A stretch of DNA of 64,000 nt from Desulfobulbaceae bacterium UBA2273. Lineage in GTDB: Bacteria; Desulfobacterota; Desulfobulbia; Desulfobulbales; Desulfurivibrionaceae. The translations under genes were made by a program, and so were the position numbers. The notes below the pieces were generated by a model that was not told the DNA's origin, did no database searches, and saw nothing but the letters and a program-made list of their open reading frames with translations. Positions 15,182-26,427 of this stretch are shown one piece after another. Location of the stretch: contig DDWZ01000019.1 in assembly GCA_002347095.1 (NCBI GenBank), forward strand, positions 65,283 to 129,282, read 5' to 3'. The stretch's first letter is position 1; each line of letters begins with the position of its first letter.

Positions 15182-17839
15182 ATGACCGGAAACGACATAC
15201 GCAAGCGATTTTTGACCTACTTTGCCGCCAAGGGCCATACCGTGGTGGAAAGCTCGCCCCTGGTGCCCCACGACGACCCGACCCTGCTGTTCGTCAATGC
15301 CGGGATGGTTCAGTTCAAGCGGGTGTTTATGGGCGAGGACAAGCGGGATTACGTAAGGGCGGCCACCAGCCAGCGCTGCGTGCGGGCCGGGGGCAAGCAC
15401 AACGACTTGGAAAACGTGGGCTACACCGCGCGGCATCATACCTTTTTCGAGATGCTCGGCAATTTTTCCTTTGGCGATTATTTCAAAAAAGACGCCATCC
15501 ACTATGCCTGGGATTTTCTCACCAAGGAGATCGGCCTGGACCCCCAGAAGCTCTGGGTTTCGGTGTTTGAAGACGACGACGAGGCCTTCGGCCTCTGGGA
15601 AAAGGTCAAGGAGCTGCCCCAGGGCCGCATTGTCCGGATGGGGGAAAAGGACAACTTCTGGGCCATGGGCGATACCGGCCCCTGCGGCCCTTGCTCCGAG
15701 ATCCATATCGACCAGGGGGTGGAGGCGGGCTGCGGCAGGCCCGATTGCAAGCTCGGCTGCGACTGCGACCGCTTTCTGGAGATCTGGAACCTGGTGTTCA
15801 TGCAGTTTAACCGGAGCGAGGACGGCACTATGACCCCGCTGCCCAAGCCGAGCATCGACACCGGCATGGGCTTGGAGCGCATTGCCGCCGTTACCCAGGG
15901 GAAATTCACCAACTACGACTCCGATCTGTTTGCCGGGATCATCGCGGCCATTGCCAAAGCCGCCGGAGTGCAATACGGCGAGGATGCTGCGGTCAATACG
16001 GCTCTGCGGGTTATTGCCGACCACAGCCGGGCCACCACCTTTCTGGTGGCCGACGGGGTGCTGCCCTCCAATGAGGGCAGGGGCTATGTGCTTCGCCGCA
16101 TCATGCGGCGGGCCATCCGCTTTGGCCGCTCGCTGGGTCTGAAAAAGCCTTTTTTGACCGGGGTGACCGAGGCGGTCATCGGAGAGATGGGCGAGGCCTA
16201 TCCCCATCTCCACGGGGCGCGGGAACTCCTGGCCAAGGTGGTGCACAACGAGGAGGTGCGCTTTCTGGAAACCCTGGACAACGGCCTGGCCATGCTCCAC
16301 CAGGAGATGAAGCGGCTGCAGGAGGTGGGGGAAAAGGCGGTGGCCGGGGAGTTCATCTTCAAGCTTTACGATACCTTTGGTTTTCCCGTGGATATCGTCA
16401 AGGATATCGCCATTGAAAAGGGCATGCTGGCCGATGAAGCCGGATTCAACGCGGCCATGGAGGTGCAACGCAACCAGTCCAAGAAATCCTGGAAAGCCAC
16501 CTCGCTGGCCGAAATGGGGTCAGGAGTGCGCGCCCTGCTCGACGCGGGGTTGCGGACCCATTTTGTCGGGTATGAAACGCGCCATCACCGTGGAGTAATA
16601 AGCGGGTTGTTGAGCGCTGGCGGTGACAGTCTTGAGCAGGCCGGCACCGGCGAGCAGATCTCCGTCGTTTGCCCGGAAACCCCGTTTTATGCCGAATCCG
16701 GCGGGCAGAGCGGCGACCGGGGCATGATCATCGGACCGCAGGGCAAGGCCAGGGTGGAAAATACCGTGGCCGCGGGGGAGGGGCTTGTCCTCCATCGGGC
16801 CGAGGTTGTCGAGGGCAGCCTATCCCTTGGCGAGACCGTCGAGCTCAAGGTGGCGGAAGGCAAGCGCCAGCGCACGGCCAACAACCACACCGCCACCCAT
16901 CTTTTGCAGGCCGCCCTGCGCGAGGTGCTGGGCGAGCATGTCAAGCAATCCGGCTCCCTGGTCAACCCGGACCGGCTGCGTTTTGACTTCACCCATTTTT
17001 CCCCCCTCAGCCGCGAGGAACTGGCCCGGGTGGAAAAGATCGTTAATGAGGGAATCCGGGGGAATTCCCAGGTGTCCACCGCGGTGCTTGACCGGGAAGA
17101 GGCGATTAAGGACGGGGCCACGGCCCTGTTCGGCGAGAAATACGAAGCAAAAGTCCGGGTTGTTTCCGTGGGGCAGATCAGCAAGGAGCTGTGCGGCGGC
17201 ACCCATGTGTCCGCGACCGGAGAGATCGGGCTGTTCAAGATTCTGAGTGAAACCGGCATCGCCGCCGGGGTGCGCCGTATCGAGGCGGTCACCGGCCCAG
17301 GGGCCATGGAACGGTTCCAGCAGGTCGAGGCGCAGTTGGGAGTGCTGGCGGCCAAAATCAAGACCACGCCTGAGGAACTACCCGGAAAGATAGAAAAAAT
17401 GCTGGCCCGGCAAAAGGAGCTGGAACGGGAAGTCAGCCGGCTCACCGCGGATCTTTCCGTCAATGATCTGGACTCCATGCTCGGCAACGCCCAGGAGATC
17501 GGAGGGGTGAAGGTGGTTGTCGCCCAGATCGCCATGGATTCGCCGAAAACCATGCGCGAGGTCGGCGACAGGGTGCGGGACGGGCTGGGCAGCGGCATCG
17601 CTGTTTTGGGCGGCGTTTTTGAGGGAAAAGTCAGTCTGCTGGCCATGGTGACCAAGGATCTGTCCAGCCGCTTTCATGCCGGGCAGATTGTCAAAGAGGT
17701 GGCCACCATGGTGGGCGGCAGCGGGGGCGGGCGCCCGGATATGGCTCAGGCCGGGGGGGCCATGGCGGATAAATTGCCCGAGGCGCTCGCGGCAGTGCCA
17801 GGCATCATCACCGCCCAGGGTGCGAAAGCTTCTTCTTAA
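15182..17839 (+). CDS. alaS: Alanine--tRNA ligase
   Basis: An 885-residue AlaRS of standard length. The class II aminoacylation core starts IRKRFLTYFAAKGHTVVESS with PTLLFVNAGMVQFK (motif 2 region) and MGLERIAAV (motif 3). The editing domain has the zinc-site motifs NNHTATHLLQAALR and CGGTHVSATGEIG. A C-Ala domain with a coiled coil ends in GGSGGGRPDMAQAGG. It starts at ATG 15182 after GAAGGAATGTCCC. The recA-alaS order is common in Desulfobacterota and other Proteobacteria. Confidence 0.97.
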   Translation: MTGNDIRKRFLTYFAAKGHTVVESSPLVPHDDPTLLFVNAGMVQFKRVFMGEDKRDYVRAATSQRCVRAGGKHNDLENVGYTARHHTFFEMLGNFSFGDYFKKDAIHYAWDFLTKEIGLDPQKLWVSVFEDDDEAFGLWEKVKELPQGRIVRMGEKDNFWAMGDTGPCGPCSEIHIDQGVEAGCGRPDCKLGCDCDRFLEIWNLVFMQFNRSEDGTMTPLPKPSIDTGMGLERIAAVTQGKFTNYDSDLFAGIIAAIAKAAGVQYGEDAAVNTALRVIADHSRATTFLVADGVLPSNEGRGYVLRRIMRRAIRFGRSLGLKKPFLTGVTEAVIGEMGEAYPHLHGARELLAKVVHNEEVRFLETLDNGLAMLHQEMKRLQEVGEKAVAGEFIFKLYDTFGFPVDIVKDIAIEKGMLADEAGFNAAMEVQRNQSKKSWKATSLAEMGSGVRALLDAGLRTHFVGYETRHHRGVISGLLSAGGDSLEQAGTGEQISVVCPETPFYAESGGQSGDRGMIIGPQGKARVENTVAAGEGLVLHRAEVVEGSLSLGETVELKVAEGKRQRTANNHTATHLLQAALREVLGEHVKQSGSLVNPDRLRFDFTHFSPLSREELARVEKIVNEGIRGNSQVSTAVLDREEAIKDGATALFGEKYEAKVRVVSVGQISKELCGGTHVSATGEIGLFKILSETGIAAGVRRIEAVTGPGAMERFQQVEAQLGVLAAKIKTTPEELPGKIEKMLARQKELEREVSRLTADLSVNDLDSMLGNAQEIGGVKVVVAQIAMDSPKTMREVGDRVRDGLGSGIAVLGGVFEGKVSLLAMVTKDLSSRFHAGQIVKEVATMVGGSGGGRPDMAQAGGAMADKLPEALAAVPGIITAQGAKASS

Positions 17840-17930
17840 GAACCGGGACCGTTGAAAAAATAACCGGTTGGGGCGTGAATCTGTAGAAATACCCAGGGGA
17901 AAACGGGAAAAAAAGCAACGGGAAAATGTA

Positions 17931-17959
17931 TTGACAGGCAAAATAAATTCGATTAGAAC
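17931..17959 (+). promoter_or_regulatory. Candidate sigma-70 promoter for the atp operon
   Basis: A consensus -35 TTGACA at 17931-17936 is followed after 17 bp by TAGAAC (17954-17959), 4 of 6 matches to the -10 box. It lies about 90 bp before the first ATP synthase gene, in an otherwise AT-rich 209-bp gap. Inferred from sequence only. Confidence 0.5.
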
Positions 17960-18048
17960 CGTTCAATTGTTAATGAACAGGCATTCATTTCAAGTGCACA
18001 TACCAAGATTTTTTCACATATAAATTGTAAAGAAAACGGGGGCCAGTA

Positions 18049-18474
18049 ATGATTACTATCGACCTGACCATGCTCATTCAGATCGCCAATATGCTCTTGC
18101 TTATTGTCGTCCTGAATGCAGTCTTGTACAAACCGATCCGCGCGATTCTCGAAGAGCGGCAGAAAAAGATCACCGGCCTTGATGAGGGCATTGACCAATT
18201 CAAGAAGAATGCCGTGCTGCGTCTCGATGAGTTCGGTCAGAAGATGAAGGAGGCCAGGATCAGGGCCAAGAAAGAGTACGAAACTGCCCGCAATGCCGCC
18301 CTTGCCGAAAGCACCGAGAAACTGGCCGGGATCCGCAAGGAGGTTGACGCGCAGAAAACCGGTCAGCTTGCCGAAATAGAAAAAGAGTTTGCCGCAGCCC
18401 AGGCAGAGTTGCAGGGGCAGATCTCCGGGTTTGCCAATGAAATGGCTGGCAAGGTTTTGGGGAGGGCTCTGTAA
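18049..18474 (+). CDS. atpF2: ATP synthase F0 subunit b'
   Basis: A 141-residue b-type stator subunit of the F1F0 ATP synthase. An N-terminal membrane helix (about residues 8-28, MLIQIANMLLLIVVLNAVLY) is followed by YKPIRAILEER and a long charged coiled coil rich in K, E and A that reaches F1. Two b-type genes in tandem (this one without, the next with, a signal-like N-terminus) are typical of deltaproteobacterial and photosynthetic operons. The next gene's ATG directly follows its TAA stop. Confidence 0.85.
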   Translation: MITIDLTMLIQIANMLLLIVVLNAVLYKPIRAILEERQKKITGLDEGIDQFKKNAVLRLDEFGQKMKEARIRAKKEYETARNAALAESTEKLAGIRKEVDAQKTGQLAEIEKEFAAAQAELQGQISGFANEMAGKVLGRAL

Positions 18475-19062
18475 ATGAAAAACGCATCCTGGAAAAAAAT
18501 CAGCTCTGCAGCCTTGTCGGTGCTCATGGTGCTGGCGGTTGCCGCCACCGCCTATGCCGCTGGCGATGGCGCCATCCCCAAGGAGAAGTGGTTGGATCTC
18601 CTGTGGCGGACCACGAACTTTGCCGGTCTGGTCTTCATTCTGGTCTTCTTTTTGAGAAAACCCTTTGCCGACGGCTTAAGCGGCCGGAGGGACGGGATCA
18701 AGGATCAGCTTGAGGCCCTGGAATCCCGCAAGGCCGAAGCAGAGCAACTGTACAAGGAGGCCGAGGCCAAGCTTGCCAGGCTCGATGACGAGGTGAACGG
18801 TATCATCACCGAGGCGGTTAAGCAGGGTGAGGCCGAGAAGGAGAAGATCATCGCCGATGCCGAGCGCAATGCGGGCGACATCAAGCGTCAGGCCGAGATG
18901 GCCGTGGCCCATGAGATTGCCGAGGCCAAGACCCGGTTGAAGGGCGAGATTGCCGAGCAAGCCGTGCTGCTGGCGGAAGAACTGGTGAAAAAGAATATTC
19001 AGCCTGCGGATCAGAGCAGGATGGTTGAGCTGTCTCTTGAAAAGGTGGGAGGTATTCAGTGA
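18475..19062 (+). CDS. atpF: ATP synthase F0 subunit b
   Basis: A 195-residue second stator b subunit. Residues 1-29 look like a cleavable signal peptide (basic start, hydrophobic core, TAYA before AGDG), as in other deltaproteobacterial AtpF proteins. A membrane helix follows (about 45-62, FAGLVFILVFFL), then RKPFADGLSGRRDGI and a coiled coil to the end. It starts right after the b' stop codon and overlaps atpH by 4 nt (GTGA). Confidence 0.88.
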   Translation: MKNASWKKISSAALSVLMVLAVAATAYAAGDGAIPKEKWLDLLWRTTNFAGLVFILVFFLRKPFADGLSGRRDGIKDQLEALESRKAEAEQLYKEAEAKLARLDDEVNGIITEAVKQGEAEKEKIIADAERNAGDIKRQAEMAVAHEIAEAKTRLKGEIAEQAVLLAEELVKKNIQPADQSRMVELSLEKVGGIQ

Positions 19063-19601
19063 AGAACACAGTAATAGCCAAACGGTACGCCAAGGCGTTG
19101 TTTGCGGTTGGCAAGGAAGGCAATGCCTTCGCGGATTTCACCAAGACCCTCAACGCCATGTCCGAGCTTTTCGTCGGAATGCCCGAGGTGGCCGATGCCC
19201 TGACCAACCCGCTGTATCCGGTTGAGGCGCGGGAAAAGGTCATGGAGCATCTCCTTGCCTCCATGCAGGTTTCCCAGGTTTTGGGCAACTTTTTCAAGCT
19301 GCTGGTGCAGAAAAAACGTGCGAACATCCTGCCTGACATCGCCGCGGTATTTCAGGCGATGGTCGATGCGGATAACAATATGTGTCAGGGGACGGTGGTT
19401 TCGGCCATGGAGCTGACCCCCGAACTCAGTGCAAAGGTTAAGGCAACATTGGAAAAAATAACCGGCAAGCAGGTCGTCCTTACGGCCCAGGTCGATCCGT
19501 CCATTATCGGTGGGATCGTGGCCAAGGTCGGTGATCTGGTGCTCGATGGAAGCATCAAGTCACAGCTTGCTGGTTTAAAAGAATCCATTAAGGGGAGTTA
19601 A
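19059..19601 (+). CDS. atpH: ATP synthase F1 subunit delta
   Basis: A 180-residue delta (OSCP) subunit linking the b stalk to the top of the alpha3beta3 head. The N-terminal helical domain starts [20 protein letters not shown]. The C-terminal signature is [20 protein letters not shown] with [13 protein letters not shown]. The start is GTG at 19059, overlapping the atpF stop, and the length is standard. Confidence 0.93.
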   Translation: MKNTVIAKRYAKALFAVGKEGNAFADFTKTLNAMSELFVGMPEVADALTNPLYPVEAREKVMEHLLASMQVSQVLGNFFKLLVQKKRANILPDIAAVFQAMVDADNNMCQGTVVSAMELTPELSAKVKATLEKITGKQVVLTAQVDPSIIGGIVAKVGDLVLDGSIKSQLAGLKESIKGS

Positions 19602-19609
19602 TACGACAA

Positions 19610-21133
19610 ATGCAGATCAAAGCCGAAGAGATCAGTCAAATCATCAAGGGGCAGATCAAGGATTACGAAAGTAAAGTTGATCTGAGTGAAACCGGCACCG
19701 TAATCTCCGTTGGTGACGGTATCGCTCGTGTGTACGGGGTTGAGAAGTGCATGGCCATGGAGCTGCTGGAGTTCCCCAGCGGCATCCTCGGCATCGCCTT
19801 GAACCTGGAAGCGGACAACGTCGGCTGCGCGATTCTTGGCGACGTACGGAAGATCAAGGAAGGCGACACCGTCAAACGTACCGGCCGTATTGCCGAGGTT
19901 CCCGTTGGCCCTGAGATGGAAGGCCGCGTCGTTGACGGCGTGGGCACCCCCATTGACGGCCAGGGTCCCCTGAACGCCAAGCACAGCTCCAAGATCGAGG
20001 TCTTGGCTCCCGGCGTTATCGCTCGTAAGTCCGTACACGAGCCCTGCTACACCGGCGCCAAGGCGGTTGACGCCATGACCCCGGTTGGCCGCGGTCAGCG
20101 CGAACTGGTCATCGGCGATCGTCAGATCGGCAAGACCGCCCTCTGTGTTGACGCGATCATCGCTCAGAAATACACCGATGTGCATTGCGTCTATGTGGCC
20201 ATCGGCCAGAAGAAATCAACGGTGGCCCTGGTTGTTGAAGCGCTCCGTAAGCACGGCGCCATGGAATACACCACCGTGGTAGCAGCCTGCGCCTCCGATC
20301 CGGCGCCCATGCAGTATGTTGCCGCTTTTGCCGGTTGCGCCATGGGCGAGTACTTCCGTGACAACGGCCAGCATGCCCTGATCATCTATGACGATCTTTC
20401 CAAGCAGGCGGTTTCCTACCGTGAGCTCTCCCTGCTCCTTCGTCGTCCGCCGGGACGTGAAGCATACCCCGGTGACATCTTCTTCAACCACTCCCGTCTG
20501 CTGGAGCGTTCCTGCAAGGTAAACGATGCCCTGGGCGCCGGTTCTCTTACCGCCCTGCCCATCATCGAGACCCAGGCCGGTGACGTTTCCGCCTTCATCC
20601 CGACCAACGTTATCTCCATCACCGACGGTCAGGTATACCTGGAGCCCAACCTCTTCTTCGCCGGTGTTCGTCCCGCGATCAACGTCGGTCTTTCCGTATC
20701 CCGCGTAGGTGGTGCAGCCCAGGTTAAGGCCATGAAGCAGGTTGCCGGTTCTCTTCGTCTGGATCTGGCCCAGTACCGTGAACTCGCCGCCTTTGCCGGT
20801 TTCGGTTCCGATCTGGATGCCGCCACCCAGGCCCAGTTGACCCGTGGCGCTCGTCTGGTTGAGATTCTGAAGCAGCCCCAGTATCAGCCGCTGCCCATGG
20901 AAAAACAGATCTGTATCCTCTTTGCCGGTACCCGCGGCTATCTCGACACCCTGCCCGTTGACAGCCTGGCTGAGTATGAGCAGCAGCTCTATGCCCATAT
21001 CGAGAAAAACCAGCCGAGCATCTACGATGACCTGAAAGAGAAGCAAGCCATTGATGCAGCTCTGGAAGAGAAGATCAGGACCACTCTGCAGGCTTTCGGG
21101 GAATCTTTCAAGGCTGCCAAGGGCCTTAAATAA
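19610..21133 (+). CDS. atpA: ATP synthase F1 subunit alpha
   Basis: A 507-residue alpha subunit, the non-catalytic nucleotide-binding partner of beta. The N-terminal barrel has [17 protein letters not shown]. Walker A GDRQIGKT is at residues 169-176. The alpha/beta signature region reads [20 protein letters not shown] with [17 protein letters not shown]. The start ATG lies 8 bp after the atpH stop. The codon use is strongly biased, as expected for a highly expressed gene. Confidence 0.97.
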   Translation: MQIKAEEISQIIKGQIKDYESKVDLSETGTVISVGDGIARVYGVEKCMAMELLEFPSGILGIALNLEADNVGCAILGDVRKIKEGDTVKRTGRIAEVPVGPEMEGRVVDGVGTPIDGQGPLNAKHSSKIEVLAPGVIARKSVHEPCYTGAKAVDAMTPVGRGQRELVIGDRQIGKTALCVDAIIAQKYTDVHCVYVAIGQKKSTVALVVEALRKHGAMEYTTVVAACASDPAPMQYVAAFAGCAMGEYFRDNGQHALIIYDDLSKQAVSYRELSLLLRRPPGREAYPGDIFFNHSRLLERSCKVNDALGAGSLTALPIIETQAGDVSAFIPTNVISITDGQVYLEPNLFFAGVRPAINVGLSVSRVGGAAQVKAMKQVAGSLRLDLAQYRELAAFAGFGSDLDAATQAQLTRGARLVEILKQPQYQPLPMEKQICILFAGTRGYLDTLPVDSLAEYEQQLYAHIEKNQPSIYDDLKEKQAIDAALEEKIRTTLQAFGESFKAAKGLK

Positions 21134-21148
21134 GGGGGGTAAGGTCTC

Positions 21149-22021
21149 ATGCCGAGCCTAAAAGATGTAAAAACAAAGATTGGTGGGGTGAAGAAAACTG
21201 CCCAGATCACCAAGGCCATGAACATGGTTGCTGCGGCCAAGCTTCGCGGGGCGCAGCAAAAGATGGAAGATTTCCGTTCCTACGCCGAAAAGTTCAACGC
21301 GGCCATGGGCAATCTCTCTTCGGCCATGGATTCCGGCGCTTTTCCGCTCATGGAGAAGCGCGAGGTCAAGACCGTGGAGATCCTGGTGGTTACCTCGGAT
21401 CGCGGCCTGTGCGGAAGTTTTAACGCCCATATCCTGAAAATGACCGACAAGCTCATTGCCAAACTTGAGGGTGAGGGCAAGAAGGTTTCTCTCGTCTGCG
21501 TTGGCAAGAAGGGCATCAGCTATTTCCGGAAAACCGGCAAGGTCCGGCAGCGGTACGCCGACCTGATGGGCACCTTTCAGATGTTCAATGCCCGGACCAT
21601 TGCCCAGGATATCGCCGGAAATTTTCTTTCCGGCGAGAGCGACGAAGTGCGCATCGTCTACGGGAAATTCAAGAGTGTCGCCGTGCAGCGTCCTGCGGAG
21701 CAGATGTTTTTGCCCATCCAGCCGGATGCCGTAGCGGCAACGGGGGCAACCTCTTCGGCGGCCGGGGCATACCTCTATGAGCCGAGCACCGAGGAAATCA
21801 TGGAAGTGCTGCTGCCGCTGTACATGAATGTCATGGTCTACCATGCCATGCTGGAAGTCAGCGCCAGCGAGCATGCCGCCCGGATGAGCGCCATGGACAA
21901 CGCCACCAACGCTTGTAAGGATATCATCCACAGCCTGACCCTGATTTACAACAAGGCCCGGCAGGCTGGCATCACCGCTGAATTGATGGACATTGTCGGC
22001 GGCGCGGAAGCGTTGAAGTAA
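21149..22021 (+). CDS. atpG: ATP synthase F1 subunit gamma
   Basis: A 290-residue gamma subunit, the rotating central shaft. The N-terminal helix has IGGVKKTAQITKAMNMVAAA and the middle has VVTSDRGLCGSFNAHI. The C-terminal helix has MSAMDNATNACKDIIHSLTL and NKARQAGITAELMDIVGGAE. A GGGGGTAAGG ribosome site precedes the ATG. The length is standard and it sits between atpA and atpD as expected. Confidence 0.96.
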   Translation: MPSLKDVKTKIGGVKKTAQITKAMNMVAAAKLRGAQQKMEDFRSYAEKFNAAMGNLSSAMDSGAFPLMEKREVKTVEILVVTSDRGLCGSFNAHILKMTDKLIAKLEGEGKKVSLVCVGKKGISYFRKTGKVRQRYADLMGTFQMFNARTIAQDIAGNFLSGESDEVRIVYGKFKSVAVQRPAEQMFLPIQPDAVAATGATSSAAGAYLYEPSTEEIMEVLLPLYMNVMVYHAMLEVSASEHAARMSAMDNATNACKDIIHSLTLIYNKARQAGITAELMDIVGGAEALK

Positions 22022-22030
22022 CCTAAGTGA

Positions 22031-23518
<1,488 letters not shown>

Positions 23519-23530
23519 GGAACTGACTGA

Positions 23531-23569
23531 CTTGCCGGACCCAATCCCACGTGGGGCTGGGTCGGCAAG
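23531..23569 (+). promoter_or_regulatory. Intercistronic hairpin between atpD and atpC
   Basis: CTTGCCGGACCCAATCCCAC pairs with GTGGGGCTGGGTCGGCAAG across its whole length with minor mismatches, giving a strong stem in the 67-bp atpD-atpC gap. There is no T-run. It may stabilise the upstream mRNA or lower epsilon expression relative to beta. Confidence 0.55.
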
Positions 23570-23585
23570 GACTTGAGGATTACCC

Positions 23586-24008
23586 ATGGCTGAAAAATTA
23601 AAGTTGGAAGTGGTAACTCCCAAAGGGGCCGTAGTGAGCAAGGAGGTTGACATTGTCACCGCTCCCGGCTACGGCGGTGAATTTGGTGTTCTTGCCAACC
23701 ATGCCCCTTTCTTGAGTACGATCAAAACAGGTCTTCTGACCTACAAGACCGGTGCCCAGGAAGAAACCCTGATGGTGAGTGGCGGGTTTTGTGAAGTATC
23801 CAATAATAAGCTGACCTTTCTCGTTGAATCGGCGGAGCGTGGAGCGGATATTGATGTCGAGCGCGCAATGCGGGCCAAGGAGCGGGCGGAAAAACGTCTG
23901 GCCGAAGCACAGGCCCAGAAAGAAAAGTTCGACCGCACCAGGGCCGAAGCCGCCTTGCAGCGGGCCTTGAGCCGGCTGAAGGTTGCCGAAAGGCGCAAGC
24001 CTTCCTGA
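23586..24008 (+). CDS. atpC: ATP synthase F1 subunit epsilon
   Basis: A 140-residue epsilon subunit, which sits on the central shaft and can inhibit hydrolysis. The N-terminal beta sandwich has [37 protein letters not shown] and [20 protein letters not shown]. Two C-terminal helices follow ([20 protein letters not shown] to the end). It is the last gene of the operon and ends just before a strong terminator. Confidence 0.95.
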   Translation: MAEKLKLEVVTPKGAVVSKEVDIVTAPGYGGEFGVLANHAPFLSTIKTGLLTYKTGAQEETLMVSGGFCEVSNNKLTFLVESAERGADIDVERAMRAKERAEKRLAEAQAQKEKFDRTRAEAALQRALSRLKVAERRKPS

Positions 24009-24035
24009 GAAGAAGAAAAAAATGGAATAAAAAAA

Positions 24036-24063
24036 GCCGCTCGGAAACGAGCGGCTTTTTTTT
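24036..24063 (+). terminator. Terminator after atpC (likely bidirectional)
   Basis: GCCGCTCG-GAAA-CGAGCGGC (24036-24055) followed by eight T. An A-run upstream lets it also end the convergent cheX-like gene, which stops at 24087. Confidence 0.93.
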
Positions 24064-24086
24064 ATAGGGAAAGAGTGCGGAAAGTC

Positions 24087-24560
24087 CTATGCTTTTTCGC
24101 TGAGATTCGCCTCAACAACAAAAGAACCCGCCGCGGTTTCAAAGGGAATGACAATGGTTGGCGCCTTGGAGTAATAGGAGATCTCCACCCCCTTGCCAAC
24201 AACCATGTTGGGGGTGGCCAGGGCGAATTTATGGTCAAGCTTGGCCAACTGGGCCTTGGCTCCGCCACAGATCATATTGGTCAGTTCGCCGACCGCATCA
24301 ACGACCTCATCGTCAATTTTATCCTTGGGGTCTTCCATCAGCATGTTGGCGACAATTTTCAGGATGCATTTTTCCGTGAAACTCACGATCATGGATCCGG
24401 TGATTTCTTCGGAGGTCATGCCGATGATGCCGGTAACCTCGCCATAGGAGGTGTTGCCCTCTTTCAGGCGGGGTTTTTGGGGCGTTACCTGGGTTTGCGC
24501 CATTGTTTCAAGAACATTCTTGGCGGCGGTTAAAAATGGGTTGATAAACTCTGCTTTCAT
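24087..24560 (-). CDS. CheX-like chemotaxis phosphatase
   Basis: A 157-residue CheX/CheC-like protein. The family starts KAEFINPFLTAAKNVLETM. The phosphatase-type ExxN motif is in VVDAVGELTNMICGGAKAQL (about residues 85-104). CheX dephosphorylates CheY-P. No other chemotaxis gene is near, so its partner could be the HD-GYP response regulator at 26428 or one elsewhere; this is a guess. It is transcribed convergently with the atp operon. Confidence 0.82.
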   Translation of the reverse strand: MKAEFINPFLTAAKNVLETMAQTQVTPQKPRLKEGNTSYGEVTGIIGMTSEEITGSMIVSFTEKCILKIVANMLMEDPKDKIDDEVVDAVGELTNMICGGAKAQLAKLDHKFALATPNMVVGKGVEISYYSKAPTIVIPFETAAGSFVVEANLSEKA

Positions 24561-24813
24561 AAAGTATGTCGCTCATATGTATTCTGCTGAATTGATGAGA
24601 TATATTGTATAACTTGCGGGTTATGCAAGGAATTGTCAAGCGCCATTTACCTGATTACGGAGAAGGAAGCGCTTTTTTCCGCGCAAAAGCATCCGGTGGC
24701 GAGGCGAATTTTTCCGTCTGCGGAGACGGGAACGAAAATTTATACATGAAATGCGCAGTGAAACAGTTTACCATGTGGAAATTATGGTCTAACTTGTCGT
24801 TATTATGATAAAT

Positions 24814-24831
24814 ATCGGTACTAGTACCGAT
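24814..24831. promoter_or_regulatory. Palindrome upstream of the GltD/NfnB-like gene
   Basis: ATCGGTACTAGTACCGAT is a perfect 18-bp palindrome ending 28 bp before the ATG at 24860, a good position for an operator. The rest of the 299-bp gap between the cheX-like gene and this one shows no gene; a short ORF at 24605-24808 lacks family features. Confidence 0.5.
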
Positions 24832-24859
24832 GCTTCAATCTTCCGGGTAGGAGGCAGTG

Positions 24860-26266
24860 ATGGAGACAAAAGAGAGAATGGAAATTCCCCGTCAATTTTC
24901 TCGGGAATTGCCCGTTGCCGAACGGATCAAGAGCTTTGCCGAGGTGGCTTCCGGCTATGAGGCCAAGAGTGCGCAATTGGAGGCGGAGCGGTGCCTGCAA
25001 TGCAAAAAACCCAAATGCCGGGAGGGTTGTCCGGTGCATAATGATATCCCCGGCTTTATCAAGCTGTTGCGCGAGGGCAAGATCGAGGAAGCGTACTGGC
25101 TGGACCGCGAGACCAACTCGCTTCCCGCCATCTGTTCGCGGGTTTGCCCCCATGAATTCCAGTGCGAGGGGCACTGCATCCGGGGGAAAAAAGGCGAGCC
25201 CGTGGCCATCGGCATGCTCGAGCGCTACATTGTCGATTGGATGGTGGCCAACAACAAGAATCTGCTCAAGGCCTGCGCCCTGCCCAAGGACAAAAAAGTA
25301 GCCATTATCGGTTCCGGCCCGGCCGGGATGTCCGTGGCCTATTATCTGGCTCATTTGGGGTATCCCTGCACCATCTTCGAAAGTCTGCCGGTTTCCGGCG
25401 GCATGCTGGCGGTGGGCATCCCTGCCTACCGTCTGCCCAGGCCGATCATCGAGGCGGAATTCGATGCCCTGCGAAACTGCGGGGTCACCGTGGTCAACAA
25501 CATCACCATCGGCAAGGATAAAAGCCTGCAGGATTTAAAAAACGAGGGGTTTGGCGCGGTTTTTCTTGGCCCTGGGGCGCACGCCAGCCGTAAGCTCGGG
25601 GTTGAGGGCGAGGATCTTGCCGGCGTGCTGCACGGAGTCGATTATCTCCGGAGGGTCAATGTCGGCGAACAGCTCAACCTTGGCCGCAATGTGGTGGTGG
25701 TGGGCGGCGGCAACGTGGCCATCGACTGCGCCCGCACCGCGCTGCGCACCGGTTCGGATCAGGTCTTCATCCTCTACCGCCGCACCAAGGCGGAGATGCC
25801 TGCGGCTCAGGCCGAGATCCACCATCTGGAAGAGGAAGGGGTGCGTATCGAGATGCTGGCCGCCCCGGTGAAGATCCACGGCGAAAATGGCCGGTTGACC
25901 AAGATCGAATGTTTGCGGATGAAGCTGGGTGCATGTGATGCTTCGGGCCGCTGCCGGCCGGAGGTTGTCGAGGGCTCCAACTTTATGATCGAGGCGGACG
26001 CCATCATCCCGGCCATCAGCCAGGATGTGGACCCCACCGCAGGTTCAGGCCTCGATTTCACCATGACCCGCTGGGGCACCTATGTGGTGGACGAGGTGAC
26101 CATGCAGACCTCGGTGGATTGGGTCTTTGCCGCGGGCGATGCGGTGCTTGGCCCGCAGACCGTGGCCAAGGCCGTATTCCAGGCCAAGGAGGCGGCGGAG
26201 TCCATCCACCGGTTCCTGGAGGGCAAGAGCCTCAAGGAGGGCCGTCAAAGCTTTTCCCCTGAGTAA
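24860..26266 (+). CDS. GltD/NfnB-like NAD(P)H flavoprotein (glutamate synthase small-subunit family)
   Basis: A 468-residue flavoprotein of the GltD family. N-terminal cysteine clusters for two [4Fe-4S] centres are in ERCLQCKKPKCREGCPVHND and ICSRVCPHEFQCEGHC. The FAD site is VAIIGSGPAGMSVAYYLAH and the NAD(P) site is VVVVGGGNVAIDCARTALR. The end has VDWVFAAGDAVLGPQTV. Such proteins can be the small subunit of glutamate synthase, a stand-alone GltA-type enzyme, or NfnB of the transhydrogenase. No gltB or nfnA lies nearby, so the partner is undetermined. The ATG at 24860 follows GTAGGAGGCAGTG. A strong terminator follows. Confidence 0.85.
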   Translation: METKERMEIPRQFSRELPVAERIKSFAEVASGYEAKSAQLEAERCLQCKKPKCREGCPVHNDIPGFIKLLREGKIEEAYWLDRETNSLPAICSRVCPHEFQCEGHCIRGKKGEPVAIGMLERYIVDWMVANNKNLLKACALPKDKKVAIIGSGPAGMSVAYYLAHLGYPCTIFESLPVSGGMLAVGIPAYRLPRPIIEAEFDALRNCGVTVVNNITIGKDKSLQDLKNEGFGAVFLGPGAHASRKLGVEGEDLAGVLHGVDYLRRVNVGEQLNLGRNVVVVGGGNVAIDCARTALRTGSDQVFILYRRTKAEMPAAQAEIHHLEEEGVRIEMLAAPVKIHGENGRLTKIECLRMKLGACDASGRCRPEVVEGSNFMIEADAIIPAISQDVDPTAGSGLDFTMTRWGTYVVDEVTMQTSVDWVFAAGDAVLGPQTVAKAVFQAKEAAESIHRFLEGKSLKEGRQSFSPE

Positions 26267-26292
26267 GGATCTGTCTGTTCGTAATGTCTGAA

Positions 26293-26328
26293 AATCCCCG
26301 CCGGTTGTTGCCGGCGGGGATTTTTTTT
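26293..26328 (+). terminator. Terminator after the GltD/NfnB-like gene
   Basis: AATCCCCGCCGG-TTGTTG-CCGGCGGGGATT followed by a T8 run, a classic rho-independent terminator. Confidence 0.93.
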
Positions 26329-26427
26329 GTCCGCGCGGAGAGGGGGATGTGTCATGGCCAATCAATCATTGCATTTATGAAATGAGATATCATAGAATAA
26401 TGAACCGTATGATTTTTTAAGGAATCC

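Noticed and set aside
15182..17839. Long minus-strand ORFs antisense to alaS, mutS and purL
   Set aside because: High-GC shadows of real genes; they lack family motifs and ribosome sites.
24605..24808. Short plus-strand ORF upstream of the GltD/NfnB-like gene
   Set aside because: No family features and no ribosome site; the gap looks regulatory.
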